A stretch of DNA of 64,000 nt, from NCBI GenBank assembly GCA_933228915.1, contig OW121821.1, positions 20,243,112 to 20,307,111 on the forward strand, written 5' to 3'. Of this stretch, positions 34,801-50,101 are shown piece by piece (within the stretch, counting starts at the first letter, position 1; each line of letters starts with the position of its first letter). Source of the stretch: Telmatherina bonti. Taxonomy: Eukaryota > Chordata > Actinopteri > Atheriniformes > Telmatherinidae. The notes under the pieces were generated by a model that saw only the letters and a program-made list of their open reading frames with translations, ran no database searches and was not told the DNA's origin. The position numbers and the translations under genes were made by a program.

Positions 34801-37800
34801 CATACTGTATCTATGTTAGACTGCCATTTGTTCATTATTTGTTCATCCGCTGAATTATGGTAATTACGTTTGAAGAAGAGGGGACCTCTAGTGGTCATCA
34901 GAGAAACTGCATGTTAAAGGGGTCCTGTTATGGTATTTGGAGTTTTCTGAGCTTTCTACAGTGTTACAGTGTTGAATCCTCATCAGACATGTGAACGGCA
35001 CTGTTTTTTTTTTTATCACCTAAACGCATGTTTGAGTTTGAGTTTCAGCACTCTCTCCGTTCGGTTTCCATGGCGACAAAAAACGAGCCGTTTTAGAGTT
35101 TTTTCTACTTTGAAATCCTTGTGACGTCCCGGGGGATAAGGTTCAGTGATTGATTATCTTCTACTGGTTAACAAGGGCATGTACAAATACATCAGGCAGG
35201 TGGAAAACGTTGGATAAAGTTATTTCGAACGATGGCTGGTGAGTTTACCAAAAAGAGACATCCTGCTGCATTCGTTGCTGTTTTCCACTTCGTTTTCAGG
35301 GTCTGATTCAGGTTCGAACATGTAGGGCTGTATGCTATGTGTTGACATTGTATTTTGTTTTTTTATTGAGTTCATATTAGCCTAATCCTTCTGTTTATGA
35401 GATGTTACAATGACGGCGAAAGCAGTTGCAGTGCGCACTCCCAATGTAGTGCAGTGGCAGCTGACCAATCAGTGGCAACTTATATCTGGCGGGAGGCGGG
35501 GCTTAATGCGGAAGAGTCTCAATCCACTCGTTTTGCTCACAGGCTGATCTGACAGCCTATGGAGAAGATCGGTCTGAAGTAAATAAAGCGATTTGTGACA
35601 ATAGCTATCAATCCCAGCCCTTCTGGGCTCAGAAATAAATATAAATTAGCCTGAAATGCACATAATAGTTCTACTTTAAGTGTTCAGGCTAACCAAGATT
35701 TATTTATTTATTTATTTTTTTATTTTAAACCAAGTCTGCTTCTTTATTGTGTAAACATAAGAGTAAATATTGATGTGATACTCTTCTATTAAATCCATTA
35801 ATGTGACTGTGGTCATGTAAAAAAGTTGGATTTTATCTATAACCACAACTGTTTTCTAACCGGAACCAAATAAAGTCAACCAGGAAGTGATGAAAGTACT
35901 TTATTTAAGCAATGTCGTGATACAAAAAAAAAACAAAAGAAAAAAAAACATTTTGAAGAGAAACATCCCTTCTTAGTATGAAACTGGTGTCTCCACTGGT
36001 GAGCAATGTGCAAATTGTACATGAATATTTTTGTGCATCTTTCAAAATCAGTCAATTTGTTAGTCAGCCATGCTCATTACATTGTCCTTGTTATAACTGT
36101 TTTTCCCACTTTTAAAAATACTTTTAAGACTTTTAAAAGTTTTTTCCATCTGGGGCCAAAATAAAGAGTGAAAATGTTCCAGAAACAGCAGGTGCCAGCT
36201 CAGCTTCAGCACTGTGTCGATGTGAAGTCTCGCTTGCTTAAAAGTTTATTTGAGGACCTGCTAACCACACTTCTAACATTAGTCAGCCTCCTGTCATAAG
36301 CTGATACATCACACAGAAGCATGCACATTCACTCATGCAAACATGCCACGCACACATACACGCACTCAAACCTTCACAGGCTATCGCATAGTCACACATA
36401 GCACATCTATCTTCAGCATCTCTCACTTGGAAAATCTTATGACAGACTGAGGTGACAGCTATAAGAGTGATATATGTGTGTTTGTGTGTGTGTTAATACT
36501 TGATTTTATTTCAATGATTTTTTTTACATCTCTAAGTTTGTCTTATCTTGTTTCTTCAAGAGACTGCTGAAGGATTGTGACTGCAGACTTACATAAAGGC
36601 AGTGTTTGTGTGCCTGTACTAAAATTATATTTATGTTGATCTTAGTTTGTTCAGTCAGACTTTAATGCAATATAAAAGACAAAAGATCAAGGATCCGTTT
36701 AGGAAGAGGTTTACATGCATTCATGGGAGACAGAGTTGTAGTTCAGTTGTAGATTCTAAAATACAGAAGACCAGATAGTGATGTTTTGCTCGTGTTTCAC
36801 TTTATTTACAGGTACTTGATTTGCTTGGTATTGTTATTTGTTGAGTTATTCATTTGAAGGTGTGACAAAAGTATTAAACATAACTATGTTAACAAAAGAA
36901 AGGCCAAAAAAATACAACACAAAAACCCCATTATAACAAAAGAATCTTACCAACCCAGCATTACTCATTACTGGTAAATTGGACCAAAAATAGTAGCTCT
37001 GAATGATTGGAGTTGAAGACCAATTTGGGAGCTGAAAGGACTGACTCTTCCAAGGAAGCTGAGTCAAAAGAGACTAACTTTGAAAAGAGCCAAACTTCAC
37101 ATCACCAAGGAAATTAACTTCCTCTGCAGATTAGACAGGCCCCTTCACTTGTTTTATAAGCATGTTTTTACTCCTTGTCTTTCAAGCAATGTAAGCTGTT
37201 ACTTGTGTTGTAATCTTTTGTCTTTTGGATGTAGCTGTGGCATTTTAAAGTTCTTTTCATTCTTATGTGCTCATTTTCAGTTGTTTTTTTTTGTTTTTTT
37301 TATAATGTTGATTATTTGGTCAGTGTTTATTCTGTTATCTCTACATTTATTATAGAGCACTTTGGTCACTGCTCTTTAAGTGCTTTATAAATAAAATGGT
37401 ATGGTATGGTATGGTACGGTATGGTGTGGTGTGGTACGGTATGGTATAGTATGGTATGTTATGATAGGTACGGGACAGTACAGTACAGTACAGTACAGTA
37501 CGGTATGGTATGGTATGGTATGGTATGGTATGGTAGGGTATGGTATGGTATGGTATGGTATGGTATGGTATGGTAGGGTATGGTATGGTATGGTGATACT
37601 AGAAGTTCTCTGCATATCCTCATATGAAAGGTAAAACCTGAATATTTTGTTCCCACAGATGCAAACTTGGTTTTTAAACTTTTGGATCTGGCCTCCAATA
37701 TCCCGATCTAAACCCTTCTGAAAATTTCACCAAATGTCGCTCAACAAGCTGTGAGTAGGACAGTGGTCAGAATTCAGGCAGTAAAAGCATCTTGGTAAGG

Positions 37801-39118
37801 AACATTCACATAGCTGTACTGTATGTACTGTCTTCGAGGGACTGTATGTTAGGATATCATCTAAAACCTTATTTGTTTTTTTAAATCCAGGGCTACATAG
37901 TGGTGTGCTTGTTAGCACTGGGGCCTCATAGAGGGTCACTGGTTCAAGCCTGGGATTCCAACAGTGGCCTTTCTGTATGGAGTTTGTTCTCTACACATTT
38001 TCTCCCTGAGTATGCATGGCTTCAACCCAGTTACTCGGGCTTCCTCACACTGTCCAAAGACAAGTTGGTTTAATTGGTCACTCTAAATTTGGCAGCTTGT
38101 CCACAGTGGACCCTGCCTCTTGCCTGCTAATTGCTGGGATTCGCTTCAGCTTCCCCTCAGCGCTGAAGTGGACTAAGTGATATAGAAAAGGAATTAAAAA
38201 TATTCACATTTAAAAATTACAGCACCAAATAAATTATCATGCTCACTAAAGCATCATGTCCACCCAAAATAACATTTCAGAAAGGAAATCAACCCCCTTT
38301 TTTCCACAATATTCCACAAATTCAGAGCCATGAATGATGTATGCACACTTTGAGGGGAGATGTATACACGGCGTCCTTCAGTTCTCCTGCAGAGCAACGT
38401 TTGAAATGGATAGCTAGTTTATTTACGGAACATGAGCTCACAAATGTGCTGGTGTGCCTTCAAAGCAGTCAGTGATGACTCACTGACATCCCTGGGTCTG
38501 ACAAATATGACATCTAAAACGCTAAAAATGGAATCTGATTTAGCTTTAAACCTTGTAACCTTACAAGGATCACCAAGGTCATAATCAGGTTGTATTTTTC
38601 CATCATGCATGTTGCCAGTTTAAAAAAACAAATTACCGCCATGTTGTAGTCCATAACAAAAGAAAGTTTAACACATATTGGAAAAAGTGATGCATTTGCC
38701 TACACAAAGGTGCAGTGGTCCTGTATTTGTGTGTGAGCATGCCTAAGTTTGTTAGTGCTTACCTTATAGGGTCAAAACTAAAGCCAGGGCTCTGCTTTGT
38801 CAGTGGCTCATGTTTTACAAGTACTGTAATGGCATTCTTGTTCCATACACTGCTCTGCTGCCCTGCTAAATTAGTGTTTGTGTGTGTGAACATTCCAGGT
38901 TTAACTATATATTGGTTAACTGACTAATGCGAAGAAAAGGATAAGAAGAGAGTGTGTTTGTGTATTTTGAGGAGGACAGTGAGTCTATTGTGTCAGTGCA
39001 TTGTAAAGGGCAGGAGGTGAATTGGGAACAAGGATGACATTTAAGCAGCCGTTACCAGTCTGGCTCCAGGGCAGATTTCACAGCAGCAGTTGTATATCAG
39101 GTACTTTTTCTTGTTTTT

Positions 39119-39159
<41 letters not shown>

Positions 39160-42100
39160 GGGCTTTTATCATTTTAACAAGGCTTGAGTATGATCCTGCA
39201 GCTTATTTAAACAAATCTAACATAGCTGATTATTCCTCTGCCAAACTCTTCTTTCCTTCCATTTTTCACTCCCTCACCCCACACTGAGAGGACATAAACA
39301 TCATCCACTCACTCCAACAGTCCTCATCCATCTCAGCCCAGCAGTCCTCCCTCTATCCTTTGTCATCCCACTATGCAGCTTATATGAAAGAACCAGAGGG
39401 TTGAACATATGAAAAGAAAAGGAGAGGATAGAAGAAAGGGAAAGATGGAATAGAATCTGGTAAAAAAAAAAAATGGAGTTAATAATTCATATTGGCTGCA
39501 CAAATTTGGAAATAGGCGGAGAGCACGTGTGTTTGTGTGGAAAAGAGAGCCGGAATTAAATTGGCTGCTTGTTCCCACTGCGTGGCTCATTCAGACTCAG
39601 AGAATAGCCTCTAGCTGTTAAACTTTCCAATTACCTTGAGCAGATGGAGCCTGCGGGGCTCGATTTAGAAGGTTTGAAATGGTTGTTGTTGTTTACAGTT
39701 GTCTCCTATTGACGGTACACTAGGCTACCTTGTCAGGCAGGGAGCTGTATAGTCTTGTCTTTCTTTAATCTTTACCTGCATACATTTATGAATAAGTGCA
39801 TCTTCCTGAATCACCTATTGAATATTTGACGATGCACAAGCAAAATCTAACTGATCATGTTGTTTCAGGCAACAACAGTGAAATAGTTTGAAATGGACCT
39901 TTGTTGTTACATTGAATACATTTTGGATCTATGAGAAACATGGATAATTACTCCCCACTCTCAGTAACAACTGTGTTCTTGAGCAACGTTCTTCTTCCTG
40001 TAAGGATCTCATTGACCAACACTAGAGCACTGTGCTTTCCTATAAGCAGTTTTGATTTATGAATGAGTGCTACTGTGTGATGCAAAGGCAAGTGCACTCA
40101 GTTGACTTTGGTGAATACTTGATGGTTTGCAAAGCATTGTAGAAATTTGGAAGTTGATCAGCATATTCCCTGAGGTTATCTAAGGTATATGTTAAAACAC
40201 ATTAAACATTTTTGTCTGGCAGAGGCAAGAGTTTAAAGTAGATGTTTACAGCAGTGTGGTCCATTTCTCTTATGTTTTTCTAGTGAAAACAAGAAAAGTT
40301 TTGAAATATCTAAAAATGTATCTTTATGATCTGAAACGACATAAATCCAAAGCATAGCTTTACACAAATTATGTATGAAGCTAATGAGAAGCTGCAGTAC
40401 TATTTGCACTTGCTAGGGGAAAACTTCAGGATGCCTCTGACTCTGAAAACTTTGTTGTTGACTAAAAACTAAGTTGATATGTTTTTTGTACAATCTAGGA
40501 TGTTGTGATAAGCCCGGCTTACCCCTCCCAATGAGTGTGCTGGTGGTCATATTGAAAAAAGTTCAGTGATTATTAGGCCTTTAAGAGAAATAGTTTAAAG
40601 TATAATGTTCTACTTCTCTTGTCCAAATATAGTCATGCCTGGCTCCAAATCAGCTTCATACAGGTAAGTTTGGAACCAACAGCAAAGCAGAAATCTTGGT
40701 GTAGTCATGAACTCAGATCTGAATTTTACTAGTGACATTAAGACCGTCGTCAAGTCAGCCTGTTATCACTTAAAAACATCCTGATGAGTAAAGGACTGAT
40801 GTCTCAGCAGGGTTTAGATAAACTTGTCCATGCATTTATCTTTAGTAGACTAGACTATTGTAACACTGTCCCTCCAGGTCTCCCTAGGAGGTCCATCAGA
40901 CAACTGCAGTCCAGAACACTGCTGTTCGAGTCCTCACTAAGACCAAAAACGTGGATATGACTTCAGTCCTCAGATCTTTACACTGGCTTCCTGTCTGTCA
41001 AAGAACTGACTCTAAAATACTGCTGTTTGTAAAGCACTGAATTGGCATTCCTGCAATCCTGCAGGAACACTGAAAGTGTCAAAAGGTTAAAGTTTGCTTT
41101 CAGTGCTTCCTGATCCCTGTTGTAATACTTTTAATGTATTATGTAAAGCAGATCATATTGTCTTGTCCATAAGATATGCAAATAAAACTGTGTTGCCCTG
41201 TCAAATGTACCATGATGTCAACAATCAAGAACCAATGTTTTTGAAATGATTGTCAAATAAGTCAATGGTTTAGTTCAATACAGCTTTGTTTATATAGATC
41301 CAGTTCACAACAAAGTAATCTTGAAGGACTTTTACAAAGTGCAGTTCAAGCTAATCAATTTTAGTAAAACAATCCTTTGTATACTTTACATTACTGCAGC
41401 TTAAATGTGTTCATATCAGCCAATAAATAATAAATAGTCTTCTAACTAAGGAAACCAACAGATTGTATTGAATCATCTCTTCAATTCAATCCTCCATTCT
41501 GGGTAGGGCAGCAGGTGATTGTAGAAATGAGAAAATACTTTTTCAAGATGGAAAAACCTCTTTACTGGTTGGAGGTGAAGAGGACAGGATGTATGGGAAA
41601 ACAACATATCATGGATACAATGTCCATGTAATATATTTACTGTATAATAAACAGCAGACCATTATTTCCATTATCTTTCTATATGCTAGATTCCTCTAAT
41701 TTTATTGAATATTTTTTCAAGTTGGGGGAAAACAAAAGGGATATACCAACGATGAACTATCATAATATATTGATTTTCATTTGTTTTCTTACATCAGTTT
41801 AGCCCTATAGATGACAATCATCGTGAGCTGGTTTGTCCACCATATTGGACTAAATTGAGATATGCCAACAATGACAAAATAAATTTCCATGGTGTCATGG
41901 AATTTATCTGATGAAAAATAAATCTAGAAATCAAGTGTTTTCTGTTCAATTTATTGACCATGTACAGATATTGCAAGTGAGAGGTATCAAGAGCTCTGCC
42001 CCTCTCCAAGTGTTACAGAGTTCCTTTAGGCATACACAAACCCTGCACTAGACAAAACAACCTCTAACTGCAGAATGATAACATTCAGAGCCTTGAACAG

Positions 42101-45100
42101 AACACTGAGTTTCTATACATTATTCTACTAAATCAAGCTGTCTGAAACTACTCTAAAGTATGCAGAATTTATCTTGTACAACATAAAAGAACCTTAATAA
42201 AGGAGTAACACGTTAAAACTGTAATTTCCACCACACACTGAAAAACAGAGATAGTAACTCACAACTTTCACACTTTCTCAGAAACAGATGTTTGTTGGAA
42301 TTATAGTCAAATATTTGAATAGATTTGGTGCTAAACCCAGACCTTGTGTCTTTGGTTATATGTGAAGTGCTGAAAAATCCTACCAGTAGTGAAGTGAACA
42401 AAATTATTGTGTAGTTAGTTTTAAAAAATTAAAGAAAAACACACAACGGATTTGAGTTGAAGTAAGATGCCAGCACACGCAGCTTTAGTGTTTCTTGCCA
42501 TTGTTTGAACAAGTCTGTAAAACACTACTAGAAAGATGAACAATTCTTCTAAAAACATATTTCTGCATATGGCGTTCTGTTGATGGTGGTGGAGAACTTT
42601 ATCAGTCTCTCCATCTGTCTCAGGTGTCCCACTGGGATCTGTTGAGAGCAAAGAGCATTAAAACAATTCTTGTTATTCAATTTAAAGCCTATGTAAAGAG
42701 CTTACTCTAAACCCGGAGAAGGGAACTTATACAATGAAGGGGATGTTCAACTATGGGACAAACATGATCACTTAGAAAACGTTTTATTGTCTTGGGTCCA
42801 TTTATTCTCAACTTTTCATTGGCTCATTTAAATGACCTCACGTGAAAAAAAAGTGTTATGGAAGGATAGTAGGAGGAACCCTGTAGAACTTAAGAAAAAA
42901 CAACCAGCCTCTAATAATTTACACTAAGCTGCAATGCGGGTCTGTGACACTGAAACTCAATTGTTCCAAATTATTATGCATATCTTTTTTTGTTCATTAG
43001 TTTCTCTAAAATAATCAATGCATAAGAAAATGAATGAGATTTTTTTTTAAATAACCAATGTTTATATTAGATTATATCATAATCTCAGTTTTATTGATGA
43101 CAAAACAAAGTTTGACAATCAGCCTTATAGAGTTCAAAACATGATGAATCACAGTTTCAAAACATTATGCAGGTCACAAGCAACTAAAAATGTGCATTTG
43201 TGTCTTTCTGCTTTACATAGATCATTTTGTAAAAACTATTTTTACAGATGAAGTTCCATGTTAAGATACAAATTGAACACTTTCGGCAGAATGCCAGTTT
43301 ATCACTATAAAGTAGAGATCAGGGTGTCCTTTAATTTGTCACCAGTATAAAATGATTGACCATGTTAGTACATCATAGACAATCCTCGTAAACTACAGTA
43401 CTATTTACTCAGAGGTTGACTTTAGTCATCCTGTTAAGTATCTATACATCTTCTTTGCTCTTTAGGAAGTCAATGTTGAATGAAACAAAGAACTATATAT
43501 TATGGGAAAGAGGAATAAAACTGGAAATTGTAGCTATATGACCATTTAGAACCAGTGCATGTCTCACTCACCAGGTGATCAGGACACCCCAGTTACCATA
43601 CTTTAAAAAAAAAAAAACTATTAAAACTTAGTTATGCTGCCCTAGAACACAGAGTTTGTATATTTCATTTTGTGCACATGTGGTTGTATACAAACTGATT
43701 CTGTTCACACAGTTTTTCACCGGTGTGTACACGCATGTATAACCAGGACTGGTCAGGCAGATAGTTACCTTCAGCTGCTCCCCAGTGAACCTCACTAACC
43801 TTGGAATGAAAGGATATTTGAGGGAAGAATGGATGGATGGGGGAAAAGAGGGAAAAGAGGTGAAGTGAGTGTGCAGGAGAATGTGTGTTCAGGTGTGGGG
43901 TGCAGCAAGATGGATTACCCAACCCAACAGGCAATTTATCATTGTCACAGTGAGAGAGAAGAAGAGAGTCAGAGCAGAGGGGACAGAAAAAAGTGGAAGA
44001 TGAGACATCGGGGAGATGTGGGAAGTATAGATATAAATAGGTGATGTATGAAAAAATTTTGGATTAATAACTGAGAATCACTTTATTTTGTGTACAAGCT
44101 GAGATTATTTTACAGCAAGTCAAGAAGAGGTGTCCCCCCATGCCTGAAGAGGATGGAGACAGAATAGAGATGGTGCAATCAGTCAAACATCTGAAGTTCC
44201 TGGATTTAAACATCCTGCAGCTCTGCCGAGAACATGATGCAGCAAACATGTAGCACTGACTGTGAGAGACTCTGATCTGTTGTTCAGCTAGCTTTGTGCT
44301 TTATGGTCTAAATTTGTTTTTATTATGAGTGTAGAGTTTTAGGAGTGCCGAAAACAGTGTTTTACATCAAGTACATTGTTAACTTGCAATTTGCTCACAG
44401 AGAAGCCAAGCTCCCGTCTATGCAAACTCCTTATTTATATTCAGATGTTCAACATCCAGCTAATTAGCAGCTCGCTAACACATTAAAGTACAGTTGCTTA
44501 CTTTCGCGTTTAGCATTTGCAGCAAACGCCTCATTTACAGTGTAGCTCTGTTGCATATGGGGGAGTAATTTAAAAACAGGCAGCACAGTTTATATGCAGT
44601 TCATTTTGAGCCAGGCACCACCATGGACAGCCAGCTCATTTAAAAACAGGCACCAGCATGCAACTTTCCCATAAAAAATGGGCATTAATTTAAACAACTA
44701 TTTCATTTATAGCAATGGGCACACATGTAGATGTGAGTTACTAATAAAAACCAGGCGTTCTTCCTGCCAGCACACTCATTTATACTATAGCATCAGGCTC
44801 GTCTGTGTACTTAATTCTATACAAGCTGAGACAAGATTAGCTGCTCTGGCTGTAAATGGGAAGGCAGTATTTACCAGTTATAGTTTATATATGGTACTCA
44901 TTTATAAGCAGCCAAAGACACACATATTTTCATACATGTTACATGTTTGTGATACATTTATATGTGATGCATTCATTTGATTTGTTTGCTTTATTTTACT
45001 TTATTTAATTATTGTAATTAATATTTTCTAGGTATTGTTTAATATTGTAGTTGGAGTACATTTGTACACATGATCTTGGATTGTTGAATTTCTTTTGTTT

Positions 45101-48100
45101 TTTATTTGCCTGGACAACATAAAAAAATCAAAATATGGATTAAAAAAGACAAACTGAAAAAGTCAGTGCATATCAACATACAGACAGCCAAATAATTATT
45201 CATCTGACAGCAACCGCATGAAGGTTGCAGTACTTCATAAACATTGTTTGCCTCGTGGGAGTCGCTTTTTCAAAGAAGTAATTTTTCATGACTTACATCT
45301 ATCTATATGAGTAACACATCAAAGCATGTGAAGCCACTGTCTCATTTGAACCCTCCTAGCTGTCTAGCGCTCTCTGCAACTGGCCAGTCCTCTTAATTAA
45401 AGACAGGCTGAGGTATACATGATTGCACATGTGCTTGCAAATACATAGAAAAAAAAGCAGATAAATATGGTTTGTATTAATCTGTTTCACCTACAGTTTT
45501 GTTTTGATTGATTTTTGAAGTTCATGGAAGCCAAACACACTGAAAACCAACACAGTGGATAATCACCTCCTGAGCCAGCCTGATTAAAGAGTATTGATTA
45601 GAAAATTTAGAGAGGCAGAGCTAGCGAGACAAACGGTGAGAAGACTCTGCATGGGGAGATCAATTTTAGTCTGGTTCAGAGGATGAGAGAGTCGTGTGTG
45701 AACATGAATTGACTAAACTTAGAGTCTCAAATAAAATAAAATGAACCATGTAATTTACACCCCCACCAGTTTGTTTTTATGCAAATTAATTTTGTATAAG
45801 GCAGGACAAACATTCTAAAGCATTTTTCTTTGTTATTAACTTGGTGTGTCAACATCACTTGGGAGTATGTGTGCATGCCTGCAGACATAATATATGTCTC
45901 TTCATCTAAATGCATGTATATGTGACTCTGTGCATGTTTGCAAATGTGTGTGTGTGTGTGTTTTGTATTGCAGGTTACAGTTATGTCTGAACCAATCTGA
46001 CTCCAACACCTATTATTGGATCATTTGAGGGAAAGACCAATTAAAATTGTGATTAAAGGAGACATAAGGAAGGGAGAAGGGGGATGGGAGGGTGCACGTA
46101 ATAAATGAGAGGCAGAGAGGGGACAAATCTGGGTTCCTGATTTGTCACTGAGGGAAAACAAAGAAAGAGAGAATTGTGGGTAGGCAGGAGTTGTTTTCCT
46201 CAAATACTGGCCTCTCACTAATCGGCTATTAATGAAAACATTCTGCTTTAAATGATTTCAAATACTACCTTTCCTATTGACGACATTTAGAAACACTGAG
46301 TTAATTTACATAATAAACGTAGGAAAAGATGTGGCCGGCCATGCTGCATGATTTTCTCTTGTATTTTTCATGATAAATTCTCTGCATGTAATTTCACCTA
46401 GCTTCTTTTTATTTCAGCACGTTCAAACCATTAAAGACCAGACATTTGGTAATGGCTAGATAAACCTTTTTTTTTATGGTTGATATTCTTGCATTTCAAT
46501 GTTACAAGTCACTCTTGGGTTCTATTCTCAAACAAATGCTTAGATTGATAAATGATGAATGAAAAATGATATTTTCATGCTGGACCCATCATCTTTCTCT
46601 TCACATTGATTCATGTGAAAAGGCAGCCAAAGCAGTGAGCAGCTTCTTGGGAAATTATAACGTATTGGTTGGATTCAAACTACAGATTCTGAACAACAAA
46701 AATCGACTCGTTTTAGTTTTGATGATAAGTTTGATCTAAACTGTAAACTGTTTTGTGGTCATTTACAAAAGCTCCCTTTTGATGATAAAAGGATTTAATC
46801 TTTAAGCAGAGCCAGTCTGCAGTTAATGAGCAAATTTCCTGCTGGCTATGGGAAGAAAGTTCCCACATAAAATATACACACATAAAAGGTTACACACAAG
46901 GCTGTTTGGTTTCTTTTAGACATTAATCACAGTACTTTCTGTTCCACTCTGGCTAAAACACACAAAAATGTCAGCTCCAACACTATTTGTTTTTTTTAAA
47001 CATTTTTTTTCTAATCTTCAGCATGTTTGATGAATCAGTATAAGTTCTGTGTTAGAAGTTCATCTTCACACTGTGGTTGGGTAAAATTTAGTAACATTTT
47101 AAGAAATTGGTCAGCTGTCCCTCGACATACCTCAAATTGTGTGTGTGTGAGGTGAACACATTAAGTGAATAACAAGCAACAACATATCTGTCAGGTGTGT
47201 TTTGGTAAAATGGGGCTTATGCTTGACCCCAGTGAGCGAAACATTAGTCTAACATACCTGTACATGAGCCCATCCATGTGTTTGATCTGTGTGATGTAAT
47301 TTATAACCTCTGTGCTATTGGCCTTGCTCCCGCACAGACATCATACTCAATCATTCATACTCACACAGAAACACAAACACATGTTATCATTCTCCATCAT
47401 CTCAGTGTTTGAGATCATGGGCCACTGATAGTGTTGTAATTTATCGTATTTCTTTCCCATCATTCTTTTTTTTCCCTTGACTTTGCAAGGCTACTGTGTG
47501 TGTGATCAGGGCAACTCCAAGTGACCGTCTGCATTTCTTCTACATGAATTCACTAATCCCAGACCTGCTGAGAGATGCCTGTGCATGTATATATCATAGA
47601 AAATGATGAAATAGTGGAGAAATGTATGAGCAGAAATGTGTGAAAGGAAGGGTTGAGGCAAAGCTTTAGCTTCCTGTGCCGCTCACCTGGAAGTGATTAC
47701 ACACACAAGCACACTTTCCAGCTGACAACACTGAATAACACTGTTTTCCGTCCATTTTGTTCTTTGATCTCTTTAATTCTTAGGATTTAAAAGTGATGCC
47801 GTGAAACAGCTGATAAAGGTATTTACTTGTAGTGTTACAGTCCAGCCTTTAAAATTGTGAGATGAAAATGTTTTGTCGTGACCAGCGTACAAACTGAACC
47901 ACGTAGTTTTTACATATTTATGGTAACTGTAATTTTGTGCTTTTAAAGTTGTACTACTAAACATTGGTAGATTTTCCGAGTGAGATGAGGCAACGATAGC
48001 TAATTTGGCAACCAGCTTGCATCCAACCTCTTCTCTAAACTTTTCCATCTAGTAAAAGTCCATCAATTGTTGTCTCTTTTTTTTTCTCGTCCTTATGTTT

Positions 48101-48851
48101 CTTTGGTCAATTGGCCACACGGCACGTTCAAAATGGCCGGTGTGTTATGTGAAGTGGTGTGTAGTGAAATGCTGTTGTAAAGCCATGCAGAGTCCCAGGA
48201 GAAAAAAAAGTGGTGAAATTTCTCTGCCTCTTGATGTTGCTGAGCAATGATGGCTCCAGGAATCTACATTATAAATGCTTCAGTGCCATCAAAACCAGTC
48301 AAAAGCAGTAGTAGCACTTAGTAGTACTTTAACTCATAATTGTATAAATGAATAAAGTTCGGCAGGAAAACAGAGGTCAAATGACTGTGGGAAGGTTTGT
48401 GCAAGTAGGAATTCAAACCAGCTTTCTCACCACTGATGTCCAGAAGGTTAAACGCAGTGCACTCAAAAATGACAACTGCTAAAATAATGGTGTAAACCTT
48501 CCCAGAGAGGAAACATCAACAGCAGAGTGAGCAGCTACGGTGTGCTTTCTTTATGATCTTTTCTTGTATAGAATTGCTGAGTATTTCCTGTAGACAAACA
48601 TACCCATTTGACCATCTGTCAGGAAATTTGATTTGAATGCTCATGTAGTTGTATATGTGCATAAAGAAGGTGTGTGTCTTGTTGTATTTGACAGCCCATT
48701 TTCCGAAGCCCTACTTATGTACTGGCATACATGGACACATAAAAAGCAGTGAGGGGCAAACAACGGCAAGCTGTCATTTCTTATCAAATCTCAGTAATAG
48801 CATCCATCTGTGTCCAGTCTGCCAACCACCCTCCCCCTCCACCACCACCAT

Positions 48852-48893
<42 letters not shown>

Positions 48894-50046
48894 GGTTAGT
48901 TCAGTTACCTTGGATGCTGCCTCTCTCTTTGTATGTGTATGTCACTCCATCTTTGCCTTGTAGAGCTGAGGTTGTGTTTGTCTAGCTGGAGGAAATGAAT
49001 CACACACACACAGACACACACATTGACTATCTGCAGTGCTGCTGAGACTTATTGAGTCACACACAGAATACTGATGAACTCAGAGGTGAAGCTTGAAGAC
49101 ATGGATAGATGTGATGACAGGAGGGGAATGGAGGCAGCAGTTCACAATGAGCCATTATTATCTAACCCCCCCAGTCTCATTAAGTTGTGAAACTAAACTC
49201 AAAACCTTTGTTTGTCTAATGCCAGAGATTTATTCAAGTTCTCTGAAAACATTTAGTTTCCAATTAGTTTTTCCACTTTGAACATCTTCATATTGTTTTT
49301 CCTGGACTTAAGTTTTGTTCATCTGTAACATAACACCACAGTAATGAGCAAGCGCGTAGAAAATATCAACAAACTCAAATTTATAATGATCTAATGAAAG
49401 ATGACCTTGTAATAAAAGAGGGATTATTAGAATCATTACTAGAAAGATGAAAATAGAAATGGCGACAAAGAAAATACATAAAAAGTGTATTTATTTCTTC
49501 AAGAACTGGACAGTTTTCCTCAGTCAGGCAGTTCTGCTGCTTCTCAGATCTCAGCCAATTTAGAACAACAAGACCATCATCTCAAGGACCGTGCACCGTA
49601 TCCACTTTACTGCAGCTTTAGCAGCTTTATTGCTCCATGTGTGTTTGCGTGTTTGTTGCAGTGGGGTCAGTAGAAGTCAAGATAGATTAAATGTTGTCTT
49701 TTTATTGATTTTTGGTGAAGAACTGACTTATCCTATCCAAGATAAACAGGAAATGCAGCGCTATTATTTGGCTCAAAACATTGTCCAGGCCTTATTTTTA
49801 CCTGCATGCCACAACACACAACTTCTCCTTAAAATCTGCCCTGGTTTGTATTCTACTTTTTTCTACTGTTTTCTACTCTACTGAGAACTAGCAAAAGTGG
49901 ACTTGACCTAATATTGTACAGATTATTTTTTTAGATGTCTGCATCAATAGTAAAGCAACATAAATATTCGGATTCAGATAGACAAACAGAATCAGTTTTA
50001 TTTATTTATTTATTTCTTCATTGTATTTAATTTCATGTTCAGTTCA

Positions 50047-50101
<55 letters not shown>

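Noticed and set aside
37385..37698. Open frames rich in Y-H-T-I-P or V-W-Y-G-M repeats
   Set aside because: They are translations of the (ATGGT)n pentanucleotide array, which is open in all frames.
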